From Hetaerina americana (taxonomy: Eukaryota > Arthropoda > Insecta > Odonata > Calopterygidae), in the NCBI GenBank assembly GCA_022747635.1, contig JAKTNV010000003.1:10349548-10413547 (forward strand): a stretch of DNA of 64,000 nucleotides. Reading direction: 5' to 3'. The notes below the pieces were generated by a model. That model was given only the letters and a program-made list of their open reading frames with translations, was not told the DNA's origin and did not search any database. Positions 10,380 through 24,036 of this stretch are shown here, in pieces. How positions within the stretch are numbered: position 1 is the stretch's first letter; every line of letters starts with the position of its first letter. The translations under genes and the position numbers were made by a program.

Positions 10380-11060
10380 ATGCTCGCACACGATTACCCT
10401 GAGGGAAGAACAAATGTCAGCGAAGGGGGATCGGAGGTGAGGCCCGTCCAGTGTGGTCGGTGGGGAAGGAGAAGACGCGAGCGGCTGGAAATGGAAGAAG
10501 ATGGGAAGTTGAAAATCTTCGATTTGAAGCAGAAGGAATGCTTTGGGGACTGGAGGAGGAAGGGGTTGGTTATATCCTCCAACCGGGTTTTTGAAGGCGA
10601 GGGTTCTCCTGGAAAACATCCCCCGGGGCGGAAGGGGTGACTTCCGGATTATCGGAAAGGTCGGCAGACCGAATTTCCCCGAGTCACCACCACCACCGAT
10701 CTTGCCTTCGCTCTGCCCCACCCCTCCGACTCTCTTCGACATCCCCACCACACCCCCGGCCCTCACCGGATTAAGTGGCAAGAGGGTGAGGAGTTGGCAG
10801 GGAGGCGGCGGGGAAGAGTGGGAAGGGAAGAGGACGGAGTCGGTGGGAGAGGTGCGCCCTGTGACGTCTTCCCGTTGCGAGGCAACACAGCTACGGTCTC
10901 TCTCCCCCAAGGGAGGGGGGTTGAGGGTGACCCAAGGTGTGATTGGGGGAAAATGGGGAGCCAGGGAGAGATTTGGGGGTGTGCATGGAGGGAGGGCGTG
11001 GTAGGAGGTGGATGGGGGGCGATAGGAGTCGGGGGGAGAGGAGGAAGGCCTCCACCACTC
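10380..11060. other. GC-rich purine-skewed island with internal switch
   Basis: Plus-strand purine-rich, with a short pyrimidine-rich segment at about 10680-10770 and then purine-rich again. Open frames of up to 244 codons on the minus strand are proline/serine-rich low-complexity artefacts. G-runs near 10915 and 11030 could form G-quadruplexes. No domain recognised. Confidence 0.6.
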
Positions 11061-12000
11061 CCATCTAGAATTTCGCCAACACTCCAATTTTGTCCTAGCA
11101 GCCAACTATGCACTCGCTACCCCATTAAGTTACTTTTGCCTCCTTGGGTTTGAATGCTAATTTCAAAGTGTTTGGTTTCCGTGAATGTATCCATCATAGA
11201 GGAGAGAATTGTTGGTTGATTTTAACTTTTCGTTGGGATGTTTTTTACTCATAATTTAAGGATGAAATGTGGTAGGTTTTACCATTTTGTTCTGTGAGCG
11301 TACGGCGAAGGAATAGTATTTTAAAAAATGCGACTTCTTTAATTCAAATGAATATTTTTCTTGTATATCGTATATGTACACCCCATTAAGGGCGCTCGCT
11401 ATAATTAAGAATAAGTACGTCAGGTATCGAGGATTATGAGTCTGCGACTGGAATAGGTATACCTATGGCCATTCATGGAAACAATTCAGTGATAGCATTT
11501 GAAAAAACAGGATGTAAACTATGGAGTCACTAAACTAATTTCTCTACCGTTATTAAATAGTTTTCCCATTAAAGTTACGATGTGTTCAATGCTAATGTTG
11601 AGGAAAGTTCTATTCTACGAAGAAAGCCGCATTTGCGTTCAAAGTCAGGTTCGTATGTCCATTAAATGTGAATGATTTTATTCGTCTTAATGACAGTAAA
11701 ATATCTATGCTTTATCGTCATTGTTACTTTATATCTATCGTTTAGTCCAAATTTATTTGTCTCAATCTACTTATCCCTTTATTTCACGATAAGAATTCAT
11801 GAAACTTCGAAAGCTAGGCGAAGATTACTGATCCCTAGGGGCTAATAGAATCTGTGCCCAGATTCCTCCTCTGTTATTTATAAATTTAACTTTAAATGAT
11901 TCTTGTATGGAACTTGTTGTCTTATCTTTGTTTAGTGATTGTTCTTCCCGCAGTTCTTTTTCCCTTCGCTGTATTGAAACATTTTTTTTTTATCACTTTC
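11061..12000. other. AT-rich non-coding stretch, nothing recognised
   Basis: No convincing coding, RNA or repeat signal. Confidence 0.5.
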
Positions 12001-12365
12001 TCTTGACATGTTCCTCCCACGGTGGCTGGTCCGTCCGCTTTTTTCTCTCCTCTTCGTGTCACAAGAATGTCATATATATAACTCCTGGCCTCCCCCCTCT
12101 CTGCAATCTCTCTCCTTTTTTGTGCGTCCCTATCCTTCCCCATCTTCTGTTCTATCTTTATCGTCCCACCTCCTCCCTCCCCCCCGCTCCGTTTCACGCC
12201 GCGTGGCGCCGGTGGCTTCTCCCCCCTCCCTCTCCCAGATCCCCCTCACCCCCCGCCACGAGCGTGCCCACTTCGTCCATTCACTCCCCCTCCCCCCATC
12301 CGCCCTTCCCTCTCCTCCTTTCCCTCTCCTCCTTTCAGCCAGCGAGGAGGAGACCCACGCACACA
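12001..12365. other. GC-rich pyrimidine-skewed island
   Basis: Plus-strand C/T-rich. Both strands give low-complexity open frames of about 80-157 codons that I reject as genes. Built like the island at 4890-5560. Confidence 0.55.
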
Positions 12366-14130
12366 AATAAACACTCCTAAAATTGTTGGAGGCATTTTTG
12401 GGGAAAATCGTATACTTTCGCCCCGCAAGACATTGGCTATTCTTGATAGTGCCCGTCTCTCCTTCCCTCCTCGATCCGGACCGATTTTTAATTAAAAAAG
12501 AATATGGTTATAGGATTGCGCTTGATTATTATTGGAAGACGGTTTCATTAAGTGGAGCATAAAATTAATCTAGGTCGCAGTTCGACAGCACTCGGTTTAT
12601 TTTTGGCGACGAAGCCAATCATTAACTATCTTCCTGTTTCGCGTTAAGAAGCAAAACATTCCATGATCAAGATGACGTGCGTCAGTATTGTGTGTTTGCA
12701 AGGCACATGTGAAATTTATTGATGCAGTCATATTACTCAAATGAATAACTAATATCCCTAAGGACATGGATTCTCTGTTGTAAGTTTTCATTAGTTCAGT
12801 CTATTCATTGATGGGAACACAGGAGCATTGCTTTTTCTCCATGGTTATGTTTTGTGTCCTTGCACTGATATACTTTCTCTCTTATAGGCGCCTAAAAACG
12901 GCCTTTCTCCACATAAGCAATTTTCCTCTCAAGATATCGCATCGCATTGGGTACTTTTGCTAGAGTAAAATTTTTAATCGCATTTCTATCTGGTGTTAAT
13001 GTAAGTTAGTATTTCCTTTTTTAAATGTTCTCCAAAAGATCCATTTGAAGAAACCTTGACTCGCTGTACATGACAGCGTACTTAAGCCAAACGTGTTGTT
13101 CTTACCATACGTTTTCCATTTATACATAGAGGTTATCTCAACTTTTTTCTCTCAGATTTGGGTTTTCCTGCCTTACTTATTTTTTTGCATTTTCCCTCGG
13201 ACCATTTGTCAGTATTCGCACTATCAGCGTCTCCCTGCACGTCTCGTTACTGTTGAGCTGTCTCATCGATGAAAACCTGATGTTGGAATTTCCCGCAATC
13301 CTCGAACTCCGCCCCGCTTACAAAAGGGTCGCTATTTACGTCCGCCATTCACTCCCATCCCCGACTGTTTGCCTTCTCCCTCCTGCTCCCCTCTCCCAGC
13401 TCACGTCAACAACTCTCTCACCCTTCTTAAATCATCATCCTCCAAAAGTCCTATCCCCCCTTCGCTCTCACTCCCGACACTCGGCCCTGACCTGAACACC
13501 CACTGGCCCCCACTCTGTGTGTCCTGGCCAATTTCACGCCGTTCCCATCTGCCTAGGGGTGTCATCCACAAAAGAAGGCGATTCCGGGGAAGCAATCATT
13601 CCGTGCGAGGGAAAATCCGTGAAGAATTCTCGAACGCACAATTACAATTTTAACGTACTATAAAAATAAACGTATTATTCCTGAATGTGGTAAAGAGCTA
13701 AAGTGAGACTGCTTGTAGGACTAAATTGGAATTTAACAGCCCAATTTAAAGTGGCTTATCCTGCGAATGCTGATTTTAACTGTGTTTTCCCATCAAAATC
13801 CTTGGGCACTCAATGAGAAAATTAATTTGGGTGTCGCTTAGTATTTTAAATGCTAAATGATCAAGTATATAGAGATAAAAGTGAGGTAAAATCATAGTTC
13901 ACGTAGCCGGATAAAACTGAAGAATAATTTGGATGATGCTTCCATGGGTTTTCACAATTAAGAAACTATACGGAAATGCTTAGAAAATAATCTAGTGCCC
14001 ATGCACTGGGACGTGAATGTCTAAATAAGGCACTTTTTGGCTCGGGTATTGTGGCAGAGTAATCACTTGACGTTCTTAAATCATGGAAGGACGACGTTTC
14101 GAACAAATTTGCATTATTCAAGACGGTAAC
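12366..14130. other. Non-coding, small pyrimidine-rich patch at 13340-13520
   Basis: Mostly AT-rich DNA without recognisable features. About 13340-13520 is a weaker C/T-rich patch with spurious open frames. Confidence 0.5.
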
Positions 14131-15095
14131 TTCTCGTCACTAAGGGAGACGTCCCGAATATGGAAGGGGGACGATTCCGGGGCTTTTTTGATTGCCGCGG
14201 AATCTACGGGCGAGTCCGGTTTGTAAGCACTACTTAACAAATAGAAGCATATCGGGTTCGCGCGGGTGCCGCGGCCAGGCCAAAAATGTTTCCCGCTTTT
14301 CAAAGGACCCCACTGGATTAATTCCAGGGAAACATGGGACGAGCAATGGGCGAGGGTTGGGGCGCTTTGTGGCGGGAGGAGAGGACGGGCTGCGGTGGTG
14401 GTCGGCGGCACTGTGCGAGCGCGTGCATTGGGAAGACGCTCAAGGGGAGAGGGAAGTGTTCTTTCTGCACATCCGATGGGCAACGGATACCTAAACCAAG
14501 ACGCCACAGAGATTGAAACCGTGGACGTGGCAATGGGCGCCCCATAGCACCCATTTATTTTTGCCTTCCGAGCTCTCGCGGAAAATTAAAAATAATATTG
14601 AAATAGTCTCTAGTTTCTTAATGCGTGTTCAAGATCGTGCATTCCTGCGTGCTGTAAACAGATACTTATAGAAATTCCCCTTTTCTTTCGACTCTGACGT
14701 CACGTGCATTTTAAAACACTTCGCTTCAAACGGCCTATTCATCGGTTGAAGTGGAGTGGAGTGGTTGGTGGGGGAGTGGAGGTGGAATTATTCAGGGGGG
14801 GTGGACCAAGAAGGGGAAGGGCATGTGGGACTGGCCCTGGTGGTGAGCCGCTCGTCAGGTGAAAGGGGGAATGAGTCGAGCGGGAAGGGGGAGGGGGTGG
14901 AAGGTAGGGGGCGGGATGCGAATGAATGGACCGTTGTTGGTGGGCGTTGAAGGGGCCATGGAGGGGGGGGGGGTTCGACGGCTAGGGGGAGAGGTAGGAG
15001 CTTGGGAATGGATGAATGAAGGAAATGGCTACGTACGTCTGAAGGACGCAGACTTTTCCGGTGCTCACCGCGGGCGGGACCTGGCGTGTGCCTGA
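14130..15095. other. GC- and CpG-rich island, purine-skewed on the right
   Basis: The left half (14130-14560) has mixed composition with many CpG dinucleotides. The right half (about 14750-15020) is strongly G/A-rich and includes a run of ten G at about 14967. Overlapping open frames on both strands lack any domain. The CpG-rich half could be a promoter or unmethylated regulatory region, but no gene was found beside it. Confidence 0.5.
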
Positions 15096-17640
15096 CAGTG
15101 GTTTTGATTTTTTTTTAATGCTTTGACAACGATAAAAAATGAAATATTTAAATGGAGAGGGAGGTGTCCTTAGGGAAATGACTGAAGTTTACGTTTGACA
15201 TCAGAAACTCGAGGGTTTAATAAGAGTGACGGAAAAATAATGGCGCGATCGATATCCATGTCTTCTTAAATAAGTAAAGTTGAAGTTATTTTTTGAATCA
15301 CTAATATCCGTCGTGAACAGCGCCTGAGGCAGCTATTAGCGTATGAGAATGGTATCATTTTCAGATTTTTTGTATGTGAGCAGCTCTCCTTGGTGAATAA
15401 TGTAAAAAACACCCTACTCATGACTAAAAACCTTCGTATCAAATTCACTATAATGAAGTAAAGACACATAACGATATGAAAGTTGATTATTATCTAGGGG
15501 AAACCTGATATGGATCAGCGATAGGGTGTAGATTATCCGAAGAGCGATCCCAGGTGATAGAAAAAATAAGTGTATTAACATCTCGTGCTCACGTGTTCTT
15601 TCCTTTCTTTTTATGTCGTATTCTCGTCTCATTTACTTCACTTTTTAAGTCTTACAAAAATTAGTTTTGTATTTCATTTGTGAATTCGTTGTGGTTTGAG
15701 TTACTTCTTCCATAGGCATGGAGAGAGGAAGAATATGATACATATAGAGAGGATGAGAGACTAATATACTAGCTGTCACCCTAGTTGGATACGGGATCCA
15801 TTCAGTAACCTGGCGAGATACCTGAATGGAAATGGTGTAGTTTTCCGTGCAAGTTTGTATGAGGCTGTGAAAAAAGTTCGTTGGGAGAGGTAGAGGTAAA
15901 AATGAGGCATGAAACAATTCATCCTACCCTCCGAGGCCCTTGACAATGGCATGAAAATGGGACTTAATCCTTTGTCATCCACCTCCCCAATGAAATTCAT
16001 GAAAGACGCAATTTCCGGCCGATGGACTGTCTTCTCCTCCCAACAGACTCCGCTAATGTTCCCCCCTTAGTTTATTCCTGAAAGTTCGTCATTTGTCCTT
16101 CGAAATATTCACCATGCTAACTCATGTGAAATACTATCAGTTTATGTTAAATGCTGCTAACAAAATGCTAACTTCTGCCTTTACACGTTATTTTCTGGGT
16201 GTACCCGATATTGTTTTAGCTACGAATGGCACCGCTATGGTATTCTGTCTGTCTGTACAACAGAGAGTTGGTGTGTGCTTATAATGTGGACTTTTTTGTT
16301 GAGCATAGGAGTTTCGAGAGGAACCCCACGTGAAACTGACGTGAACGGTGATCGCCAGAGCATAACACCCGTGCAAAATCATTGCTCTCCCTAATTATCG
16401 TTACTCATGGAGTAATTTAAAAAATATCATTTTCCTATTTATAAACTCTTTCTCAAAATTTTACCTTCATATATGTCCTACATAAATGAAGTCACGATCT
16501 TCTTAGTCATAATCAGACCTCCTTTGTTATTTTTGCACGCCATCACGATAGAGTAGATTCCCCAAAAATGATGTCACGCCGATCCTATACTTCTCCCCTT
16601 TAATAATTCCGAGGAAATCCACGCAGTTGCGTGATGGCTTAAATTGGTTTTATACTCCTTTCGGGCGCCATGGAGCGACGCGCATAAGACATTCGCGTGT
16701 CGCCCGATTGATCAAAGCACAACAAAGAAAAATTAATCTATTAGAGCATAAGTTAGGTAAAGGTTGAGGAATTAACCTTTTTAGCCTGTTGCTGCAACAT
16801 CGATTGCTTTGTGACATCCTTAATGCCAAAGACCGATAATCTAGGAGGGGAGAGCTCCGGTGATTTATCTATTTTATTTGTACGCACGGAGGTTGTCTAA
16901 AACCTTCTCTGTGATCGATTCATGGTGGGTCCATAGCCATTCAGGTCCAGAAATACGCAGAAAGAATTTATACCCAATCGCTAAATACTTGCTTTTTCGG
17001 TTTATTAGCTTATTTCCAGGAAATGTCAAGACTATTGAGCTTCTGAACCCTAAATCAAGCTTATTGTGTATTCCATATTGGTGTGTTCATTACAATTTTA
17101 TTTCTTGTGAGCTCCTACGTCGGATCTGGCGTTGATTTCAGTCCCTCGATGCATGTTGTTTGATAATAACTCTTAGGGAGATAACAGTGCTATTCAGAAA
17201 ATATTGCCTCGGAATGTTATTGAGAAATATCTCTCATCTTTATTATATAATCTAAATAACATTCCGGAATGCTTGGTAATAAGATCCTTTGTTCCCATTT
17301 CCAATTCTAGAAGTATCCCTTTGAATTCTGTTTTCATTTCCTGGAATTGGTCCTGTATTATTTATAAAATGTTCATCAAAACGAACTTGTCCAATTTTAA
17401 TTCAATTAAATTGGCAAATTTATATTTTCGGGGCCTCTGGGGCTCAGCTGCGTCTTTGATGAGAAATAAATAGTAGGGATGAAATGGAATATCACATCAT
17501 ATCACGGCTTTCATCATTTCCCTCGGGCCACCATGTAACCAAAATACCTTTTCCATTATGATATCAGGACAATCATGGATTGATGATGTGGCCTCTTAGC
17601 CCCTGACACGCGGTCGACTGGATATTTCGTGAGGAGAATT
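15096..17640. other. AT-rich non-coding stretch, nothing recognised
   Basis: Only short chance open frames (up to about 90 codons) without family resemblance. Confidence 0.5.
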
Positions 17641-18440
17641 GAATTTCAATCTCCGTAGTCCACCATAGCCGCATTGTGGAATATTTCTCGCAAACCTCCC
17701 TCTTCACCGGTTGTGGGCTCTGAATTCTCCCGCATTCCCCTCTCTCGGATCATTGACGGATCGCCGACCGCGCTCCTCACCCGACTCTCCCCTTTGGATT
17801 CTATGAACAGGCAGCGTGCGGTGGTGGCCGTGGGCTGGTCACGCCGGGGTGTGCGGTGAGGGCGGCCGGATGAGGGAACCGTGGGGGACGAAGGCAGTTC
17901 GCAAAGGGCGAAAGGCACTCCCGGAACGGGTAGGGGGGGGCGGCCGTGTGGGGGGTAGGGATGCATTGCATTTGAAGCGGGGGTGGTTGGCGTGTATTGT
18001 GTATCGGGTAGAAATCGGCCCCGTTTGGACGCCGAGGGAGCCGTGCGGTGGGCGTGTGGCCGATGGCTCGTGCGGCGGGGTAGCTGGCGGGGAAGGGAGC
18101 CAGCCTGGCTTCTGGGAGTGGCGAAGGAGAGCAGAAGGCGAGGGGGAATGAGGTTGGGACGGGAGAGATCGGTTGGGTGGACGAGCGAGATCAGGGGGGA
18201 GGGCAGCGGCGTTGACCGAATCGGGCCCTCGGGATCGGGGATTGGTTGGCGGCGGGAGGGCGAGGGGGGAGATCAGTGCTGTTCGAGGGAGAGAAGAAAG
18301 GCTTGGATAAAAGGGAAGTGGAGATTTGATTGGGACGGGGAAAAAGGCTTCGGAAGGGTGGAAGGCAATGGGGTGTAATTTTCTACGAATAATGGGACGG
18401 GAAAAACGGGAATGGGGAGGCATTCCTGAAAAAAGCACGT
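17640..18440. other. GC-rich, G/A-skewed island
   Basis: The longest strongly G-rich plus-strand block on the left side of the window. A minus-strand open frame of 199 codons (17839-18438) is proline/serine-rich low complexity and has no domain. CpG is frequent. Several runs of GGGG suggest G-quadruplex potential. Confidence 0.55.
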
Positions 18441-21400
18441 TGCCGTAAAAATGTCCGTCTTCGGAGCTCTTTTATTTTGTCGTGACCCTCACCTCTATCC
18501 CTCTTCTCCTCTCCCTCCGAACCGTCGGCTCTTTTCGCGGAATTTAAGGCTGCGTTCTCATCTTTGCTCTTTCCCTTAATCGCTGTGTAGCGAGTAGTTG
18601 GAAGCACTTTTCTCAAATAGAATCGTAGGGTAGTAAAGAATTCACTAGAAGTTTAATCTCATATCCTCGACATACATTGTTGATTATAATTCATAAAATG
18701 TGCTTTATTGCTATGTAAAAGTGGAGCAGGATTTTTATCTAGGCGATGAATATGATGGTATAGAGTCTGTTTTGTAGAAGTTGTAGGCGTAGAAATACCA
18801 AGGAAAATGGTATTTTACATTTTTGTTTGCTTCCGCCTACGTTTAGTTTTTTCCTCGTCTTTTTCTTTCGCTTGGATTTTATGGAATTATTATAAATTAA
18901 AATTTAAACGCATTCATTCATATTTTGAATGTAAAATAACTTAATATTAGGTTAAAAATATCTCAAACATGTGAAAGACTTTTCATCCGAAAATAAGTTC
19001 AAACAAAGAATGGTTTTAGTTTCGTAAATGCTGTAGGCCTTGAGAGGTCATGGAGACTTGTGGACAAAGAACTTTCGCTAGAAACTTATGCAGTCATGGT
19101 GTAGAGGAATACTATTTTATTTCACCATTATACGAAATCAGTTATATCACTAAGCCTCCGGTTCATTGGTTGCCGAAGACATCGTCCTCAGCGTATCAAA
19201 ACCGTATATTTCGACCAGGCCAACCGTTGGCTTCCGTCTCTAATGCTTATGAGAATATCGTGAGAACTGCAAAGCAGTGGGGCGGGTGTTTCTGATGGAG
19301 AGGTTTTCGGGTTGGGCTGGGTTGGGGGATGGTGGCCGAATGGCCAGGAAGGTAGGTGTGCCGTGCGTCGGGGACCCTGTAGGAGACTAATTAAGGGGAA
19401 GACTGATTGCGTCAGAGTACAGTGCCCGAGTGTCCGCAGCCACGGTCTTTACCACACTTGACTTAAATTAGGACCCAAAGGCTTCTCCCGAACGGCGGCG
19501 TCTCAAAGGGAGAGAAGTGGAAGGGAGTTGGACGAAGGAGGTTGGAGTGGCTTAATAAGAGACTGATGAGGTGGGTGGCAGAGGGGAAATTAAACAAAGT
19601 GGGCGTGCCGTATTAAAACGCCATCGGTTGCATTAGTCATTAATTGTTTGCAGCTTAGAACCTTAACCATTCTCGTTGCCTTCGCTCCAAGTAGCCATTT
19701 ACGCCTTAATTTTTAAAACTTCACGAACGTCATTGAACACTAATTTTTATTAGCAATTTATTATTTTTAGCTAAATAATTTTCTACTCATTAACCGTCGC
19801 AGGTTGTTTTATCACGTTAATGAAATTCTTTTGTTCAGATTATATTGGCAATGTTCATCAGTCCCCTTAAATGAGTTAGTCTGAAGGCTGAGTTTATAGC
19901 AGATTTTGGATTCTATTTTATACATTTAGGAGTGGGAGTCATGAGAAGTGAAGTTCGTAAAATATGTAAGTCCTTCTTTCTTCTGAAACTACTGGGTGTG
20001 ATTGTTATCAGTATTACAACGCAAAATGCTGTTTTGATTGTATTAGGGGAGTATTTGGAATCAATTATGGATTATATTTTAATAATGTAATTATGAAAAG
20101 TCTGAAACTTTTTTATTTTTATGTCTTCAGTTAATACCTTAAGTGACGGATCTTTCACCCGGGAAGTTCTTTGATAGATTTCATTAATTAAATTTTTGTT
20201 TTCCCGTGTGTATTTAGGTGTATCAAAGAATATTTTCGCGGTATTCGTGGCAAAGTGTGTCGTGATAAATGAAAATATACATCCGGAGGTATAAATAAGC
20301 CATATGAGGCAAAAGCCTAAGAAAGAAGATGCCAGGGAATTCCGGAGGTGTTTGTGCGGAAAAGAAAGAGGAACCTGGGAAGAGGAAGGTGCGAATTAAA
20401 GTTTTTTTCTGAGGAAAATAGGAAGGCTCAACCCGTGAGGGGTGTATAGGGGGTGAGTGGAGAGGGGAAACGTCAATAGGTCGTGATAATGGTGTGATGT
20501 GATTGGAGGGAAGAGGGGGGGCGTGAGGTCGTGAGGATGTCTTGGGAGGTGCGGGTGTCACTTCGACGGGCGTGCGGGATTTCATGTCCGTCTCGAAAGT
20601 CAAAACAAAATGAACTTCCAGAGACAGTGGTGCATAAGATGAGGGAAAGACGCATTATGAGGAAAAGGTAACCTTTTATAACCGTTCGGTTAGTACGCAG
20701 TTCACTTGATAGGCGTAGATTTTTCGGAAGTGTACTCAAGGGGGTGCGATGAAATTAAATCATAAAAGGTCCAATTCTGAGAAATTTGTACATTGTCAGA
20801 AATTATTTAACTTTGTTCACACATGAAAGAATAGCAAATGCTGAGAAATTTTACTTATTTTTTAAGTTCCATTTTGAAAGATATGGGAAATGATGGGGCT
20901 TTTTTTCCCTAATATTTAAGATTTCATTAAGTAAATCATGTAAAAAAAATCGGAAGCAAAGGCATTCACCACGCTAGAACTCATTGTTTCCCTGAAACTT
21001 GATTACAGAAATCAGAGGTGTCGTATAAGTACTATTTATATCATGAAAATTTAGTTTTAATGTGAGATCTAGGGGCAAATAAATGGAAATTGAAACATTT
21101 TTGTAAAGTAGTTTTATATATCTCCCAAAATATTTGTGCCAGGATTGAATTTTCGTAAGCAAAGGAAATACTTATTGTGTTCGTGAAATTATAGGCCAAA
21201 TATCTGCCTGATAGATATTATTACTTAAGCTCCTCCAATTATATGTTATATTATAATATCTCATCACATAAGTTTATATTACAAAGGTATTACACATTAC
21301 ATATATTACAAGGTGCCGCGCTATTAAATAGTATTGCGACAAATAAGCCGCTACCTCGGTCACAGGGCAAGAGAAAACTATCAGCTGTTTAGTGCAGCAT

Positions 21401-21639
21401 AAGGCTAAGAGAAAGAATATCACAGTCATTTTTACTATGACCTTGTTCACGCCCTAAGGTGAACACTTGAAGGTATGCACTTGATGTAATGGAAAAGAAA
21501 GTCGCCATTAGAATGTTATCAGTTGTTGGTAGTTTATAAATTTTGAACTTTCGAAATTTGGGTGTAAGGTTAAGATTTCAAAGTAGGCTTGTAATTCTTT
21601 GGAGGAATTTTCCAGCACTATTGTCTATCGATAGCAGGA
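18441..21639. other. AT-rich non-coding stretch, nothing recognised
   Basis: Moderately GC-rich at 19290-19600 without a recognisable exon. Otherwise AT-rich with chance open frames. Confidence 0.5.
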
Positions 21640-21990
21640 TCCTAGTGTCGGTTGGGGATACTATGCTAAGCTACCCAGTTCATCCTATTCCATTTATCAT
21701 GTGCATCAACATACGCCAGTGCCTCTGGCCTGAGAGATCCTTCTCCGGTGTCAGAACTTCCGTCCGTTCTGCACGCTCTTTGGTATATCTCCACCAACCG
21801 CGTACCAAAAGCTTATACAAATACATCTTGACCTATCCCAATGATCATAGGACTTTCACGATATTTCCTTCTGGACGTGTGATTAGACACATTTTCTTCA
21901 CAATTTTGCAGGCATCCATGTTTATTCCTAAATATTCTAATTTTCTACTGTTGTGCGTCCACTATGTTTATGATAATTTTGATACTCCAA
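21640..21990 (-). pseudogene. Possible retroelement C-terminal relic
   Basis: On the minus strand one frame reads VRGWWRYTKERAERTEVLTP and continues EKDLSGQRHWR. This resembles the end of many non-LTR retrotransposon ORF2 proteins (a W, then about 25 residues, then LTPE..L..R.HWR). Upstream in the same direction is EYLGINMDACKIVKKM. Stops interrupt it. The plus strand happens to be open for 151 codons here, which I take as an antisense shadow or chance. The match is weak. Confidence 0.3.
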
Positions 21991-22690
21991 AACTCTAAAA
22001 GGGCATTAAATTGCGAAAATTCCAGCGCAAATTGAGTAGTTTCTGGCGTGATGCGGTGGAATTCGAAAATAATAAATCAGTTCTTTATTAATTTCAGAGA
22101 GCTTTACGTAGTATTTCCTGTAATATTTTCCATGACCTTCGCTAAATAAAGATATTTTCTATGATAAGGGCCAACTGTTAAACAATCATACGATGGATAT
22201 AGCAGTCATGGAGGGGATAGCTTGAACGGTTTTAGAAAAGGAAAACCTTCACGAGGATGATCGTTTGGAGAACCAATCGAGAATTGTTCTAATAATACAG
22301 ATGTACATTCTAATATGCACAAATAGGCATCACAATATTGTCCTTGCATTGACTTGGCGGAGCAAAATGATCAAATTCCGAATTGTATTGGGATTTGAAC
22401 TGCGAGACATTTTACTGTACATATTTTCATCCAATACCTCATTTGTTTGTTAATGCACTATGCATTTGTTTGTTATATTCGATTATAGTGAGAGAGAAGA
22501 AGAAGATAATAAGATCAATAGACCCGCTCCATATCCTCCAAATTTCGATGGTTCGTATATAGAAAATCGAAATCGGAAATGGAATATCGCACAATGTAAT
22601 TTAATGCTGCAAGATCACAATTAAGTCTTACTGCGATGCATCGCATCACTCATGCGATTCGGCATCCCACTGCGATATCTCGCCCCCACA
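21991..22690. other. AT-rich non-coding stretch, nothing recognised
   Basis: No supported feature. Confidence 0.5.
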
Positions 22691-23100
22691 CAGTCGACGG
22701 GTCGCCTCATCTCTCAGCTAGCAGCGGCGGGGTCCAATAGGGCCTCAAATTTTGGGCCTAGTGGGAGGAAGGTGGAGAAGTGGAGGACGTGGAGGGAGAG
22801 CTACCGTGGAGTTCTGGAGTCCAGAAGGGTGTGAGTGGGAGGGAGGGTGTAAGAGGGGCTGGAATAGGATCCGGGTGGTCGTGGAAATTGCTGGAGATGT
22901 CTCTTGAGGTGGCGCTCCGTGAGAGTGAATGAGATGAAGGCGGGGAGAGTGGTGTAGGGTGAGGCGTAGGAGGGAAGGGAATGAAGAGAGGGAGGAGAAA
23001 GGAGGCGGACGGAGTGGCGCGGTCTGGGAGCGATGGGAAGGCGCGACGCGAGGCCGGAGAGATATGTGGGCGGGAGGAGAGGAGCGAGGCAGAGAATAAA
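22690..23100. other. GC-rich purine-skewed island
   Basis: Plus-strand G/A-rich. The minus-strand open frames of 111-124 codons are serine/proline-rich composition artefacts. Ends about 180 bp before mariner copy C. Confidence 0.55.
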
Positions 23101-23281
23101 TTTATTAGCATGGAAATTACACCCCCTCCCACACAATCATTACCTAGTGTTACATCAATGGAATCCTACTTTTCAATGACTTTTACGTCACTATGACCTT
23201 AAAATACTACTTAAAGACGACCATATCTCACATAACCGTTTAAATCGCTATTTATTTTCGTTTGACTGAATTTGCCTACTA

Positions 23282-24034
23282 CGAGGGTCATCCGGAAAGT
23301 AGTACCCGTTCGTGCCGCATGAAGTGCTGACGACGCGAGTAGCCGCTGGACGAGGTCAGATAGCTTCAGTGGCTTGTCTGCCTTCTCTGAGCCAAGTTGC
23401 GTGACGCTAGCATTGCCTGTGTTGTTTCTGTGATTGTTTACAATGTTTAAAAAAATTGAGAACGCCGCCAGTTGTGAAGTGAGGGCAGTGATTAAATTCC
23501 TCAATGCAAGAAACGTTCGCCCATGTGATATTCATCGCCAATTAAAGGAGGTGTATGGAGACAATGTAATGGACGAGTCGTCTGTTCGGCGGTGGTGTCG
23601 CAACTTCAACATGGGGAGGGGGAACACACACGACGATGAGCGTTCGGAGAGACCGTCTGTCATTACAGACCAACTGGTGAGCTCAGTTGACGAATTCGTG
23701 AGGAACGATCGGCGCGTCACAATTGATGACATCTGTGAGCATTTTCCCAATGTTTCTCGAACAATTGTTCATGAAATTGTTAAACACCATCTGCATTATG
23801 CAAAAATTTGTGCAAGATGGGTCCCTCGCGTATCTCAATGAGCTGGCGGCGAAGGACTATGCAGCAGGAATACAGAAACTTGTCACACGTTATGACAAAT
23901 GCCTTAATTTGCTTGGAGATTATGTTGAGAAGTAGTTTAAAGTATCCTCTTTCAAATAAAATTTTTTATGTTTGTTAATATTTACTTTTGTCTTTTTATT
24001 TCACGAACGGGTACTACTTTCCGGATGACCCTCG
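23282..24034 (+). mobile_element. Internally deleted mariner copy C, complete
   Basis: A 753-bp non-autonomous mariner derivative with both 33-bp terminal repeats (23282-23314 and 24002-24034) and TA on each side (23280-23281 and 24035-24036), a canonical target-site duplication. It equals the full-length copy minus exactly 581 bp, with the junction between 23829 and 23830. It shares this junction and the G69E codon change with copy A, so the two descend from one deleted master and do not reflect independent deletions. Confidence 0.96.
23443..23935 (+). pseudogene. Broken mariner transposase of copy C
   Basis: From the ATG at 23443 the frame encodes residues 1-129 of the transposase plus VSQ, then stops at 23841. 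The remaining C-terminal piece is out of frame and ends at the original stop (23933-23935). The catalytic aspartates are absent. The SGRP linker reads SERP (codon 23647-23649 is GAG). Confidence 0.93.
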
Positions 24035-24036
24035 TA

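Noticed and set aside
10371..11105. Open frame of 244 codons on the minus strand, the second longest
   Set aside because: Lies in a skewed GC-rich island. Its composition explains the lack of stops; no domain or splice structure seen.
17839..18438. Open frame of 199 codons on the minus strand
   Set aside because: Same skew artefact, opposite a G/A-rich plus strand.
21543..21998. 151-codon plus-strand open frame as a gene
   Set aside because: No domain, and the opposite strand shows a possible retroelement relic, so it is more likely chance or an antisense shadow.
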